Origin: Salinithrix halophila
Lineage (GTDB): Bacteria > Bacillota > Bacilli > Thermoactinomycetales > DSM-45169
Direction of reading: 5' to 3'
DNA: 64,000 nt
NCBI RefSeq assembly: GCF_042650125.1
Contig: NZ_JBHSAP010000009.1
Span: 434,001-498,000 of the forward strand
This document shows positions 7,365 to 15,395 of the stretch, piece after piece. The notes beneath the pieces were generated by a model, which did not search any database, was not told the origin of the DNA, and saw only the letters and a list, made by a program, of their open reading frames with translations. A program made the position numbers and the translations under genes. Each line of letters starts with the position of its first letter. Positions within the stretch are counted from its first letter, which is position 1.

Positions 7365-8411
7365 TTATCTGGCGCTGTTTTGGGTCTGAGTTTTTTTGCT
7401 CTTTTCGATAAAGGTACGATGCTGATCGAAAGTTTCCGCGAAATAATGCTTTCCCGTGCCGTCTTTTTTCGTTACATAGTAGAGAAATTTGTGTCGTTCG
7501 GGGTTGAGCGCCGCTTTCAACGCTTTTTCACCTGGATTGGCTATTGCACCTGGGGGAAGCCCTTCGATCTTATACGTATTGTAGGCACTTTTCAATTTCA
7601 AATCGTCATAGGAGAGACGTTCCTTTTGCTCACCCCTTGCATACTGGACCGTCGCATCAATCTGGAGCCGCATATTTTTGTTCAACCGATTGTAGATGAC
7701 ACCGGCTATTCTGGGAAGTTCACTCTTCACTTGCCCTTCGCGCTCCACGAGGGAAGCGACAATGACCCATTTATCCAGACTGAGATTCTTTTGCTTCAGC
7801 TTTTCGTTAACACTATTTTGTTTCATGCGGGTCTCAAATTGGCCGAGCATCAGATTGACGACATCATGAGCGGTCGCTCTTTTGGGGATGTTGTAAGTGC
7901 TGGGAAAAAGGTATCCCTCCAGCCGGTGCCGACGCTCCGGAGATTTCTCCGGGAGTTCCTTGAGAAAAGGATAATTGTAAGAATCGTTATCCACTGCTTC
8001 CAGGAAATCTGCTTTGCTGATGCGCCCCCGCTTTTCAAGAGCGTCACCGATCTGTTCCACGGTGAACCCTTCCGGAATAGTCAACGTGTAAGTACTTTGT
8101 TTGCCCTGGGTAATCAGATTGAGGATGCCATCGATATCCATCCCAGGGGGGATTTCGTAGATTCCGGCTTTCAACCCTTTGCCGTTGCCAGTGATCCAGG
8201 CGTATGTAGTGAAAAAAAAGTCGTTTCGGATCAACCCCTGTTGATAGAGCCTCTTACCGATGTCCGATGTGGAAGCACCGGGCTGAATCTCAAGAGGAAC
8301 CGGCTGATCACGTTTGGGCGAACCCAAAGAATGATCCACATAGAAGTAAGCCAGAACCGACCAGGCAGCGAATAAGGCCAAAGTATAAATGAATCGCATC
8401 AGCCACTTCAT
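7365..8411 (-). CDS. mltG: Endolytic murein transglycosylase MltG, upstream paralogue
   Basis: A second YceG/YrrL-family transglycosylase, 348 aa, with the same plan as its neighbour: N-terminal membrane helix (residues 8-27), LysM-like region (PGASTSDIGKRL), catalytic glutamate in VASLVEREG (E223), LPRIAGVIYNRL and GLPPGAIANPG. The B. subtilis orthologue yrrL lies at the equivalent place downstream of yrzB, so this copy is the positional orthologue and the copy at 6090-7130 is probably the duplicate. It follows the DUF1292 genes after a terminator at 8472-8492, so it may have its own promoter. Confidence 0.92.
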   Translation of the reverse strand: MKWLMRFIYTLALFAAWSVLAYFYVDHSLGSPKRDQPVPLEIQPGASTSDIGKRLYQQGLIRNDFFFTTYAWITGNGKGLKAGIYEIPPGMDIDGILNLITQGKQSTYTLTIPEGFTVEQIGDALEKRGRISKADFLEAVDNDSYNYPFLKELPEKSPERRHRLEGYLFPSTYNIPKRATAHDVVNLMLGQFETRMKQNSVNEKLKQKNLSLDKWVIVASLVEREGQVKSELPRIAGVIYNRLNKNMRLQIDATVQYARGEQKERLSYDDLKLKSAYNTYKIEGLPPGAIANPGEKALKAALNPERHKFLYYVTKKDGTGKHYFAETFDQHRTFIEKSKKTQTQNSAR

Positions 8412-8470
8412 CCATTGTGCTCCTTCTTCTAATTTCGCTTCTCTATGTTATCATATGTCCCCATAAAAAT

Positions 8471-8493
8471 AACGGGGGAACTCCCCCGTATTT
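8471..8493 (-). terminator. Terminator after the DUF1292 pair
   Basis: Minus strand ACGGGGGAGTTCCCCCGT hairpin followed by TATTTTTA. It lies directly after the stop of the second DUF1292 gene and separates the ireB-ruvX-DUF1292 unit from mltG. Confidence 0.75.
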
Positions 8494-8495
8494 CG

Positions 8496-8807
8496 TCATG
8501 ATTCGTCATTAATCAACAATTCGTCGATGGCGTCCGCTACCTCTTCCCACTCTATCTCATCTTCTACATGTTCGATATGACGGCCTGCCTCCGACTCGGT
8601 CACCCGGTATACCGCAGCGTCAGCATCACGAGAATCAGGGGGACGCAGGACGACATAATGGCGTCCGGCCAAGTCAAGCTCCCGCAAAATTTGATACCGT
8701 GACTCGGAATCGGCCCCTCCCTCATCGACAAGGGTGAGTTCTGGACCGAATTCCGCCTCCAGGATATCCAGTTTTCTTGGGATCTTCTCCTGTTCCTTCG
8801 TGTCCAT
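8496..8807 (-). CDS. DUF1292 family protein, second copy
   Basis: A small acidic cytoplasmic protein of 103 aa related to YrzB (DUF1292), function unknown. The region TLVDEGGADSESRYQILRELDLAGRHYVVLRP and the acidic tail with EEVADAIDEL follow the family plan. It lies 10 bases after the other DUF1292 gene on the same strand and looks like a diverged tandem duplicate. Start 8807 (MDTKEQEK) follows TGAGGG; the open frame extends 30 codons upstream only because it overlaps the neighbour. Confidence 0.75.
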   Translation of the reverse strand: MDTKEQEKIPRKLDILEAEFGPELTLVDEGGADSESRYQILRELDLAGRHYVVLRPPDSRDADAAVYRVTESEAGRHIEHVEDEIEWEEVADAIDELLINDES

Positions 8808-8817
8808 GGATCGACCC

Positions 8818-9150
8818 TCAGCTTTCGTCTTCGTCAAACTCCGTTTCCAGCGTACGGAGCACTTCCTCCACCATATCCCACTCGTTATCGTCCTCAATCG
8901 GCATCAAGGAGAACTGCTCGCCTTCCCCTTCGTAGCGGAAAGCGTACACTTCCTGTTCGATGGGCTCATCATTTTCTTGGGCCCCTTCCGGTTCATCCAC
9001 CGGGGTAAGCAGGATGTATTTATTGCCATTATCCTGCTCAAAGCGGTATAAAACCTGGAAAGATTCCTGTTCGCCTTCATCGTTGCTGATGATTACCATT
9101 TCTGATTCGGGGTGTTCCTGTTCATGATCATGGTGTCCATTGTCATTCAT
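8818..9150 (-). CDS. yrzB: DUF1292 family protein YrzB
   Basis: A 110-aa very acidic protein whose core (MVIISNDEGEQESFQVLYRF, KYILLTPVDE, EVYAFRYEGEG, WDMVEEVLRTL) matches the YrzB/DUF1292 family found throughout Firmicutes next to ruvX. Function unknown. Start 9150 has an excellent AAAGGAGG site and overlaps the ruvX stop by 8 bases, so the two are translationally coupled. Confidence 0.85.
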   Translation of the reverse strand: MNDNGHHDHEQEHPESEMVIISNDEGEQESFQVLYRFEQDNGNKYILLTPVDEPEGAQENDEPIEQEVYAFRYEGEGEQFSLMPIEDDNEWDMVEEVLRTLETEFDEDES

Positions 9151-9568
9151 CGGTATTCCTCCTTTGGGCATCCAAATATCCTTGCAAGATCCAGGACGCC
9201 GCCATTTGATCAACTACCTTACGTCGCTTCTTCCGGCTCATGTCCGCCTCGATCAGCGTACGTTCCACCGCCATTGTCGATAATCGCTCATCCCACATTC
9301 GAACCGGGAGCGAAAACCGCTTTTCAAGATCCCTCGCCAGAGATTGGCAAGCCTCTCCTCTTTCTCCAATGGAACCGTCCATATTACGGGGCAAGCCGAC
9401 GACAATAGAACTTACTTCATATTCGTTAATCAACTGAGCGATACGGTCCAGCCATCGGTCATCCTCCGTACGTTGGACCGTTTCCACTCCCTGAGCAGTC
9501 CATCCCATCAGGTCACTAACTGCGACTCCTACCCGTTTTTGTCCCGCATCGATCCCCATAGTACGCAT
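9143..9568 (-). CDS. ruvX: Holliday junction resolvase-like RuvX (YqgF)
   Basis: RNase H-fold protein of the YqgF/RuvX family, linked to Holliday junction resolution and 16S rRNA 5'-end processing. The 141-aa protein begins MRTMGIDAGQKRVGVAVSD, with the first catalytic aspartate in GIDAG. It contains VVGLPRNMDGS, WDERLSTMAVER and a C-terminal VVDQMAASWILQGYLD that supplies the last acidic residues. Start 9568 is 7 nt from GGAG (ATG 9571 is the alternative). Order ireB-ruvX-yrzB is conserved in Bacillales. Confidence 0.93.
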   Translation of the reverse strand: MRTMGIDAGQKRVGVAVSDLMGWTAQGVETVQRTEDDRWLDRIAQLINEYEVSSIVVGLPRNMDGSIGERGEACQSLARDLEKRFSLPVRMWDERLSTMAVERTLIEADMSRKKRRKVVDQMAASWILQGYLDAQRRNTDE

Positions 9569-9625
9569 CATTTCACTCCTGCATCCCTTCCAGCCCGCCA
9601 TCTTTCGCTAGTGGTAGTTTGGTTT

Positions 9626-9886
9626 TCAGCTGCGCTGGTTATCTAGGAAGGATTTGACTAGTTCCTCCAATAGCTCATCCCGTTCCAACTTCCGAATCAG
9701 GGCTCGGGCGTTGTTATGACGGGGGATGTAGGCCGGGTCCCCAGAAAGAAGGTAGCCGACAAGCTGGTTAATCGGGTTGTATCCCTTGTCCTTGAGGGCC
9801 CCGTAGACAGTCAGCAGCACATCCCGGGGGCTAAGCTCCTGATCCTCTCCACGGAAATCGAACTTCATTGTTTTATCCATGGACAC
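9626..9886 (-). CDS. ireB: IreB family regulatory protein (YrzL)
   Basis: A small cytoplasmic protein of the IreB/DUF965 family; the Enterococcus member is phosphorylated by the Ser/Thr kinase IreK and modulates cephalosporin resistance. The 86-aa sequence MDKTMKFDF, PRDVLLTVYGALKDKGYNP, GYLLSGDPAYIPRHNNAR and LIRKLERDELLEELV is almost canonical. Start GTG 9886 gives the usual length and has GAGAGGTG upstream; ATG 9880 is an alternative. It lies between alaS and ruvX as in B. subtilis. Confidence 0.92.
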   Translation of the reverse strand: MSMDKTMKFDFRGEDQELSPRDVLLTVYGALKDKGYNPINQLVGYLLSGDPAYIPRHNNARALIRKLERDELLEELVKSFLDNQRS

Positions 9887-10107
9887 GTTCAACACCTCTC
9901 CTACGTCGGATAACCCACTGGGCTCAGCGTGTGCTTAAACACCCTTCATCTCCCAAGGATAACCTCAAGAGCGGGTTTCAGAATCGCACGGTGACCCACT
10001 TTCCCAAAGACATTCGCCTTAGACGGATCCATTTCCTCTTTTTCCTTGTTTCCCTGGGGGTTAAACAAGGTTTAAATCACATCCGCTGTGGGACCCGGCA
10101 GATCCCC

Positions 10108-12732
10108 TTACGATTGAGCGAAGACAGCCTCCCGGACGGCTTGAAAGGCTTCTTCCAACCGCTCCGGCTCTTTTCCACCCGCCTGAGCTAGATCGGGGCG
10201 ACCACCTCCGCCGCCGCCACAGCGGCTAGCTGCTTCTTTTACCAGCTTGCCGGCATGCAACCCCGCCTGAACGTACTGCTTAGAAACACTGGCCACCAGC
10301 TGCACCTTGCCCCCCTGAACACTTGCGAGGACGATCACCCCTTCTTTCAGCCGGGTTTTTAGATCGTCAACCATACTCCGTAGGGCATCCATGTCCGGGG
10401 CGTCCACTTTCGCAGTAAGAATTGGGACCCCGCCTACCTCTTCCGCCTGGTCGACTAGATTAGCACCCTCCAGCCGATTCAGTTTTGCCCGAAGGGACTC
10501 ATTCTCCCGGGAGAGCTCTTTCATCCGTTCTTGGAGGGATTCCACCCGGTTAGCCACATCATCGGGGGTTGCCTTCAACCGACCTGCCGCAAGGTGGAGA
10601 ATTTGCAGCTGATCCTCTAGATACCGGTAAGCCCGACGACCGGTAAATGCTTCGATACGGCGTACCCCAGAGCCGATACCGCCCTCACTGACAAGCTTGA
10701 ATAAGCCGATCTCGCCAGTCTGTCCGACGTGGGTACCACCACACAGCTCCAGGCTGTACTCACCCACTCGAACGACGCGAACCTCATCTCCGTATTTCTC
10801 ACCGAAAAGAGCCATCGCACCCATCGCCTTCGCTTCCGCAAGGGGTTTGACCATGGTTTCCACCGGCGTATTCGCCCAAATCTGGGCGTTTACCCTCTTC
10901 TCCACCAACTGTTTCTCTTCTTCCGTAAGCGGTTCGATATGGGTAAAGTCGAAACGCAGCCGGTCCGGTGCCACCAAAGAACCAGCTTGATTGACGTGGT
11001 CACCGAGCACTTCCTTTAATGCTTTATGCAGAAGGTGGGTCGCCGTGTGATTTTTCATCACCTCGTTCCGGAAGGCACCTTTGACACTAGCCTCTGCCTC
11101 GTCCCCATTCCGAACGGTCCCTTCCTCAACAAGAACGGTGTGGATGTGTTCCCCTCTCGGTCCTTTTTGCACATCCATAACGGAGAGACGTGCACGAGGG
11201 GTTTGGATTTCGCCCTGGTCAGCCACCTGGCCTCCACTTTCGGCGTAAAAAGGAGTTTGTTCCAGCACGACAAAACAGGTCTCCCCTTCTCCGACCACGT
11301 CCACCAATTGTTCACCATGGAGCAGGGCAGCGATGCGGGTCATGGTCGTCCAGCTAGTATACCCTACAAACTGGCTGTTTACGCTCAATTCGGAGAGAGC
11401 TCCCCCTTGCACCTGCATACTGCCGGAATCCTTACGGGCTTCTCTGGCTCGTTGGCGCTGGGCTTGCATCTCCCTTTCAAACCCTTCCGTATCAACCGTA
11501 AGGCCTTGTTCTTTGGCATAATCTGCGGTCAGGTCCAGAGGGAATCCAAAGGTATCATATAGAGTGAAGGCTTCCTGCCCGGAAATTTGGATCTTGCCTT
11601 CCTTTTTCAATTGCTCCGCGATCCCTTCGAGGATCATCAAGCCTTCGGAGAGTGTCTCTAGGAACCGCTCTTCTTCTCCCCGGATCACCTTTTGGATGAA
11701 CTCCTGTCTTTGGGCTGGCTCCGGATAAAACTCCTTCATGATTCCAGCGACGACAGGCGTGAGTTGATAGAGAAAAGCTCGCTCGACCCCCAGGGTACGG
11801 GCATAGCGGACTGCCCTTCTAAGCAAGCGGCGCAGCACATATCCTCGTCCTTCATTGGAAGGAACCACCCCGTCGGCGATCGCGAAAACCAGCGTTCGGA
11901 TATGATCCGCGATCACTTTGAGAGCCGTATCCGCCTCGTTATTCACTCCGTACTTGACCTGGGCTTCCTCGCAGATTGCCCGTATAATCGGCTGGAAGAG
12001 GTCGGTATCAAAATTGGTCCGGACATCTTGCATGACAGAAGCCATCCGCTCGAGCCCCATCCCGGTATCGATGTTCTTCTTGGGAAGCGGTGTGTAGCTA
12101 CCATCGGGATTGTGATTGTATTGGGAGAAAACCAGGTTCCAGATTTCCAGAAAACGCTCGTTTTCCCCACCGGGATAACATTCCGGGTCAGCGAGATCTC
12201 CGTAAGCTTCCCCCCGGTCGAAGAAAATCTCCGTGTTGGGACCACTCGGCCCCTCCCCGATATCCCAGAAATTATCCTTCAGTTTAATGATGCGCTCTTC
12301 CGGGATACCCACTTCTTCATGCCAGATTCGGTAAGCTTCATCATCTTCCGGATGAATGGTGACAGAAAGGCGTTCTGCATCCATCCCCATCCACTTCGGA
12401 TCAGTCAGGAATTCCCAAGCCCAGTGAATCGCTTCTTTCTTAAAATAATCCCCGATAGAGAAATTACCCAGCATTTCAAAAAACGTCTGATGGCGGGCCG
12501 TATAGCCAACGTTTTCGATATCGTTCGTCCGGATTGACTTTTGCGCGTTGACGATTCGCGGATTTTCCGGGGCAACCCGGCCATCAAAATATTTTTTTAA
12601 CGTGGCTACCCCGCTGTTGATCCAAAGAAGCGTCGGGTCGTCCACTGGGACCAGCGACGCAGAGGGCTCCACCCGATGCCCCTTTTCAGCGAAAAAGTCC
12701 AAGTACTTTTGGCGGATTTCGTTTCCTCTCAT
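10108..12732 (-). CDS. alaS: Alanyl-tRNA synthetase
   Basis: Charges tRNA-Ala in the cytoplasm. The 874-aa protein has the class II catalytic domain at its start (GNEIRQKYLDFF, then LWINSGVATLKKYF), the tRNA-recognition region, an editing domain with the zinc-binding HTATHLLHKAL and CGGTHV motifs, and the C-terminal DHHA1-type domain with a glycine-rich GGGGGGRPDLAQAGG stretch. Start 12732 (MRGNEIRQ) has AAAAGGAG upstream; the frame is open further only through the leader. Expression should be controlled by the T-box leader upstream. The stretch 9887-10107 downstream of the stop shows no gene. Confidence 0.97.
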   Translation of the reverse strand: MRGNEIRQKYLDFFAEKGHRVEPSASLVPVDDPTLLWINSGVATLKKYFDGRVAPENPRIVNAQKSIRTNDIENVGYTARHQTFFEMLGNFSIGDYFKKEAIHWAWEFLTDPKWMGMDAERLSVTIHPEDDEAYRIWHEEVGIPEERIIKLKDNFWDIGEGPSGPNTEIFFDRGEAYGDLADPECYPGGENERFLEIWNLVFSQYNHNPDGSYTPLPKKNIDTGMGLERMASVMQDVRTNFDTDLFQPIIRAICEEAQVKYGVNNEADTALKVIADHIRTLVFAIADGVVPSNEGRGYVLRRLLRRAVRYARTLGVERAFLYQLTPVVAGIMKEFYPEPAQRQEFIQKVIRGEEERFLETLSEGLMILEGIAEQLKKEGKIQISGQEAFTLYDTFGFPLDLTADYAKEQGLTVDTEGFEREMQAQRQRAREARKDSGSMQVQGGALSELSVNSQFVGYTSWTTMTRIAALLHGEQLVDVVGEGETCFVVLEQTPFYAESGGQVADQGEIQTPRARLSVMDVQKGPRGEHIHTVLVEEGTVRNGDEAEASVKGAFRNEVMKNHTATHLLHKALKEVLGDHVNQAGSLVAPDRLRFDFTHIEPLTEEEKQLVEKRVNAQIWANTPVETMVKPLAEAKAMGAMALFGEKYGDEVRVVRVGEYSLELCGGTHVGQTGEIGLFKLVSEGGIGSGVRRIEAFTGRRAYRYLEDQLQILHLAAGRLKATPDDVANRVESLQERMKELSRENESLRAKLNRLEGANLVDQAEEVGGVPILTAKVDAPDMDALRSMVDDLKTRLKEGVIVLASVQGGKVQLVASVSKQYVQAGLHAGKLVKEAASRCGGGGGGRPDLAQAGGKEPERLEEAFQAVREAVFAQS

Positions 12733-12763
12733 GGTTTCCAGCTCCTTTTCTTTTCCATAGACA

Positions 12764-13047
12764 GCAAAAAAGACCTTTTTCGCCCCGGCCAGGGACGAGA
12801 AAAGGTCTTCCCGCGGTACCACCCCGATTATCCACCCCCCAAAGGGAGAGGATCACCTTGTTTAGATAACGGCTACAGGCGCCGGCAGGCTTTTGGTCAC
12901 CCGCACTCAGAAACTGGCCTTCGACCGTCCGGTGCCGGGGAGTCTTGCAGCCAAGGACATCCCTCTCTGGATCGGGGGGCGGTCTACTTCGGTTTCGTCA
13001 TCGCATCCTATTGTTTTCCCGTGTCAATGGGGGCTTTTTCATTCCTG
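12764..13047 (-). promoter_or_regulatory. T-box riboswitch leader of alaS
   Basis: On the minus strand the conserved T-box sequence GGGTGGTACCGCGG (12826-12811) is followed directly by an intrinsic terminator, AAGACCTTTT paired with AAAAGGTCTT (12809-12770), with T-run. This is the standard antiterminator/terminator switch that senses uncharged tRNA, here tRNA-Ala. The stem I region extends upstream to the promoter; I did not fix the specifier codon. Confidence 0.93.
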
Positions 13048-13053
13048 ATATCT

Positions 13054-13081
13054 ATTATACAACGAAAGGGGCTTCCTTCAA
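13054..13081 (-). promoter_or_regulatory. Promoter of the alaS T-box transcript
   Basis: Minus strand TTGAAG (13081-13076), 16-bp spacer, TATAAT (13059-13054). It lies between the AI-2E exporter stop and the leader, so alaS has its own promoter. Confidence 0.6.
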
Positions 13082-13107
13082 ACCTCCTGCCCGTTTTTTC
13101 CTATCTT

Positions 13108-14175
13108 TCATGCCCTCTTGATATAATGTCGCATTATATGCTCCACTATCACCTTTCCAACGGCGAAAAAGGGAACCGCCAGGATAAGTCCGAGAATCCC
13201 ACCTAGTTCTCCACCAACTAACAGGGCAAAAATGATAAACAACGGATGCATGTGCAGGGTTCGACCGACAATTTGGGGAGAGAGAACATTCCCCTCCAGG
13301 ATTTGAACAGCGAGATTGACCAGAATGACGCCCAAGACCATCTCTTTTGAAATCGTAAAAGCGACGAGAAGAGCCGGAAAAGCTCCGAAGAAGGGCCCCA
13401 AGTAGGGAATCACATTGAACACAGCAACCACCGCCGCCAATAAGAGCGGATAAGGAAGACCAATGATCAGATAACCGATATAAGCCAATACCCCGACGGC
13501 AACACAAACCAGTAACTGACCTCGTATATAGTTACCAAGCGCTTCATCGATATCTCGGAACATCCGGACTACCTCTTTGCGGCGCCGGGTAGGAAGCAGC
13601 GTAACAAAGGCTTTTTCGATAACGTGGACATCCTTCAACATATAGAAAGCCAAAAATGGAATGATGAAGGCGATAAAAAGTTGGTTGATGGTGGTACCAA
13701 GAGAGCTCATCAGGTTTCCTACACCATCAGTTACCGCCCCTTCCAGACGGTCCAAAGACTTTTCAACTCCCAGTCGTACGCTTTCCGGCAGGGAATCTTT
13801 ACTATGGTTCATCTGGTCCACCCAGGACTGCATCCTCGCATTCCATTCCGGAAAGTGCTCAACCAATTCCTGTAATTGATGATTGAAAAGGGGAAGGAGA
13901 TTCGTTAGGACAATCGCGACCGCTCCAATGAAGAGGGTATAAATGAAGAGAACGGCCAGCGACCTTGGGATCGAACGGCTGGCCAACATATTGACGACGG
14001 GATTCAATAAATACGAAATGATGACCGCCACGAGAAAGGGTCCCAGCACCGCTTTGATAAAAAGGAGGATCGTGTAAAGTAACGGCTCGATCTGGACAAG
14101 CAAAAAGAGGATGCCCAGCAGAACAAGGACCAAAAGGGACCCGCTCAATAACCGGTTTTGGCTGAACCGTTCCAT
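13108..14175 (-). CDS. yrrI: AI-2E family membrane transporter (YrrI)
   Basis: A 355-aa polytopic membrane protein of the AI-2E exporter superfamily. Two hydrophobic segments sit at the start (about residues 10-60), a third at about 75-95, a polar region of about 70 residues follows, and the C-terminal membrane block holds the family signature VFNVIPYLGPFFGAFPALL and GNVLSPQIVGRTLHMHPLFII. Related proteins include autoinducer-2 exporters and sodium/proton antiporters, so the substrate is not known. Position upstream of alaS matches B. subtilis yrrI. Start 14175 has a GGAGGGGG site. Confidence 0.88.
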   Translation of the reverse strand: MERFSQNRLLSGSLLVLVLLGILFLLVQIEPLLYTILLFIKAVLGPFLVAVIISYLLNPVVNMLASRSIPRSLAVLFIYTLFIGAVAIVLTNLLPLFNHQLQELVEHFPEWNARMQSWVDQMNHSKDSLPESVRLGVEKSLDRLEGAVTDGVGNLMSSLGTTINQLFIAFIIPFLAFYMLKDVHVIEKAFVTLLPTRRRKEVVRMFRDIDEALGNYIRGQLLVCVAVGVLAYIGYLIIGLPYPLLLAAVVAVFNVIPYLGPFFGAFPALLVAFTISKEMVLGVILVNLAVQILEGNVLSPQIVGRTLHMHPLFIIFALLVGGELGGILGLILAVPFFAVGKVIVEHIMRHYIKRA

Positions 14176-14293
14176 GATCCCCCTCCTTTGGACCGGTTAA
14201 CATACGGATAGTGCCAGGTCATGCTAACGCTCATCCAAAGTATATGTCCAACCCCTCCCCTTTACGCAAAGAATATGAGTGTCCGATACCGAA

Positions 14294-14332
14294 AATAAAA
14301 AGCCGCTCCGTCCTCTGGACAGAGCGACTAAT
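14294..14332 (-). terminator. Terminator after the 75-aa membrane protein
   Basis: Minus strand AGTCGCTCTGTCC / GGACGGAGCGGCT stem with a tight loop, followed by TTTTTATTTT. Confidence 0.75.
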
Positions 14333-14361
14333 CATGGTGGGGGAATGACCGGTGGGAACGG

Positions 14362-14589
14362 TCAGCGGGCTCGGCGAAGCAAGTTTCGTCCGAAGACCAT
14401 GGAGATAATACGTGCGATGTCAATGCCACCGCGGGCCTTATTCATCCATTTGAACAAGCCCATCCCGCCCATTTGCCGGCCTTTCATCATTCCGGCGAAG
14501 TTGCCAAAGTTTCCGGATCGGCGGTAGCGCTGAAACAGAAAGGCGGCGATCGAGCCGATCAACAGCGTGGAAAGAATTGACCGTCTCAT
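14362..14589 (-). CDS. Small basic membrane-associated protein of unknown function
   Basis: 75 aa: an N-terminal hydrophobic segment (about residues 4-19) and then a strongly basic, Gly/Met-rich body (RYRRSGNFGNF, MMKGRQMGGMG, FGRNLLRRAR). ATG 14589 has a GGAAGGGGGA-type site close upstream. It is the last gene of the recD2-yrrD-zinc ribbon unit and is followed by a good terminator. I do not recognise a family. Confidence 0.6.
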   Translation of the reverse strand: MRRSILSTLLIGSIAAFLFQRYRRSGNFGNFAGMMKGRQMGGMGLFKWMNKARGGIDIARIISMVFGRNLLRRAR

Positions 14590-14610
14590 GGAAATCCCCC
14601 TTCCCGGATA

Positions 14611-14811
14611 TCACAAGGATATCGAATCCTGCTCCCCGTCTCCGAGGAACAAGTCGTTCAGCGAACTGAGGCTTCCATCCTCTTCCACTTGGTGAATAGA
14701 AGAGATCTTGCCGTCGTTCACGGTCAGTTCAATAAAACAACCCCAACAATAAAACTGATTGGTTCCCACCCGGCCAATGTCATGGGTGTTGCAGTTCGGA
14801 CAGCGAAGCAT
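14611..14811 (-). CDS. Small zinc-ribbon protein
   Basis: A 66-aa cytoplasmic protein beginning MLRCPNCNTHDIG and with FYCWGCFIELTV 15 residues later: two CxxC pairs forming a zinc ribbon, followed by an acidic tail. Function unknown; small zinc-ribbon genes occur next to yrrD in related genomes. Start 14811 lies 16 bases after the yrrD stop and follows a GGGGGGT stretch. Confidence 0.7.
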   Translation of the reverse strand: MLRCPNCNTHDIGRVGTNQFYCWGCFIELTVNDGKISSIHQVEEDGSLSSLNDLFLGDGEQDSISL

Positions 14812-14827
14812 TCGGGTACCCCCCGTT

Positions 14828-15328
14828 TCATTGGGCGTCCCGTACAGGTTCTCCCAAGGAGGCAATCAGCACGTCTTCCCCCCAGGTGAGCGGCGTTTCG
14901 GGGCGAATGACTTTTCGCCCTTCACGCAAGTCATTGAAAAACCCGTCGGACAGTTCATATCCAGACAGGATTCCCATCTCCCCCCAGAAATAGACGTCTT
15001 CTACCGTTCCCATCGCTTGCCCGCCTGCTGACAAGACAGGACGACCCTTCAGTTTCCGTTCTCCGGTGACCAGCCCGGTCCAGCCGGTCTGCCTTTCGGA
15101 GAGCGGGAAGATATCCGCCTCGCTGTTCAGAATGACCGCATCGACACCCAATGACCGAATCCGTTCGATCGGGATAAAGCGACCGCGCCGGATCCATCCC
15201 CCACATTCCAACAACAGACCTCGGAGGCGCTGCTCCTCGTCAAAGAGCAGATCTTTGACTACGCCCAGCCGTTTGCCTGTTTCCACATGGATGACCGGTA
15301 AACCGATGACATCCTGTGATTTGCGCAA
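14828..15328 (-). CDS. yrrD: PRC-barrel domain protein YrrD
   Basis: A 166-aa protein with two PRC-barrel repeats: GLPVIHVETGKRLGVVKDLLFDEE near residue 8 and GRPVLSAGGQAMGTVEDVYF near residue 90. This matches B. subtilis YrrD, next to recD2, whose function is unknown. The chosen start is TTG 15328 (LRKSQDV), about 10 nt after AGGAG. The frame is open 28 codons upstream to an ATG without a good site. Confidence 0.78.
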   Translation of the reverse strand: MRKSQDVIGLPVIHVETGKRLGVVKDLLFDEEQRLRGLLLECGGWIRRGRFIPIERIRSLGVDAVILNSEADIFPLSERQTGWTGLVTGERKLKGRPVLSAGGQAMGTVEDVYFWGEMGILSGYELSDGFFNDLREGRKVIRPETPLTWGEDVLIASLGEPVRDAQ

Positions 15329-15395
15329 GGATTCATCACTCCTTCCGCTTTGTTTAGTATGCGTGGTAAGGCCGGGTCTCCATGCCGGGGGAATG

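Noticed and set aside
7188..8375. Long plus-strand open frame (395 codons)
   Set aside because: Entirely antisense to the upstream mltG copy, whose product is unmistakable; no ribosome binding site or recognisable protein.
11692..12537. Plus-strand open frame of 281 codons
   Set aside because: Antisense shadow of alaS with no family resemblance.
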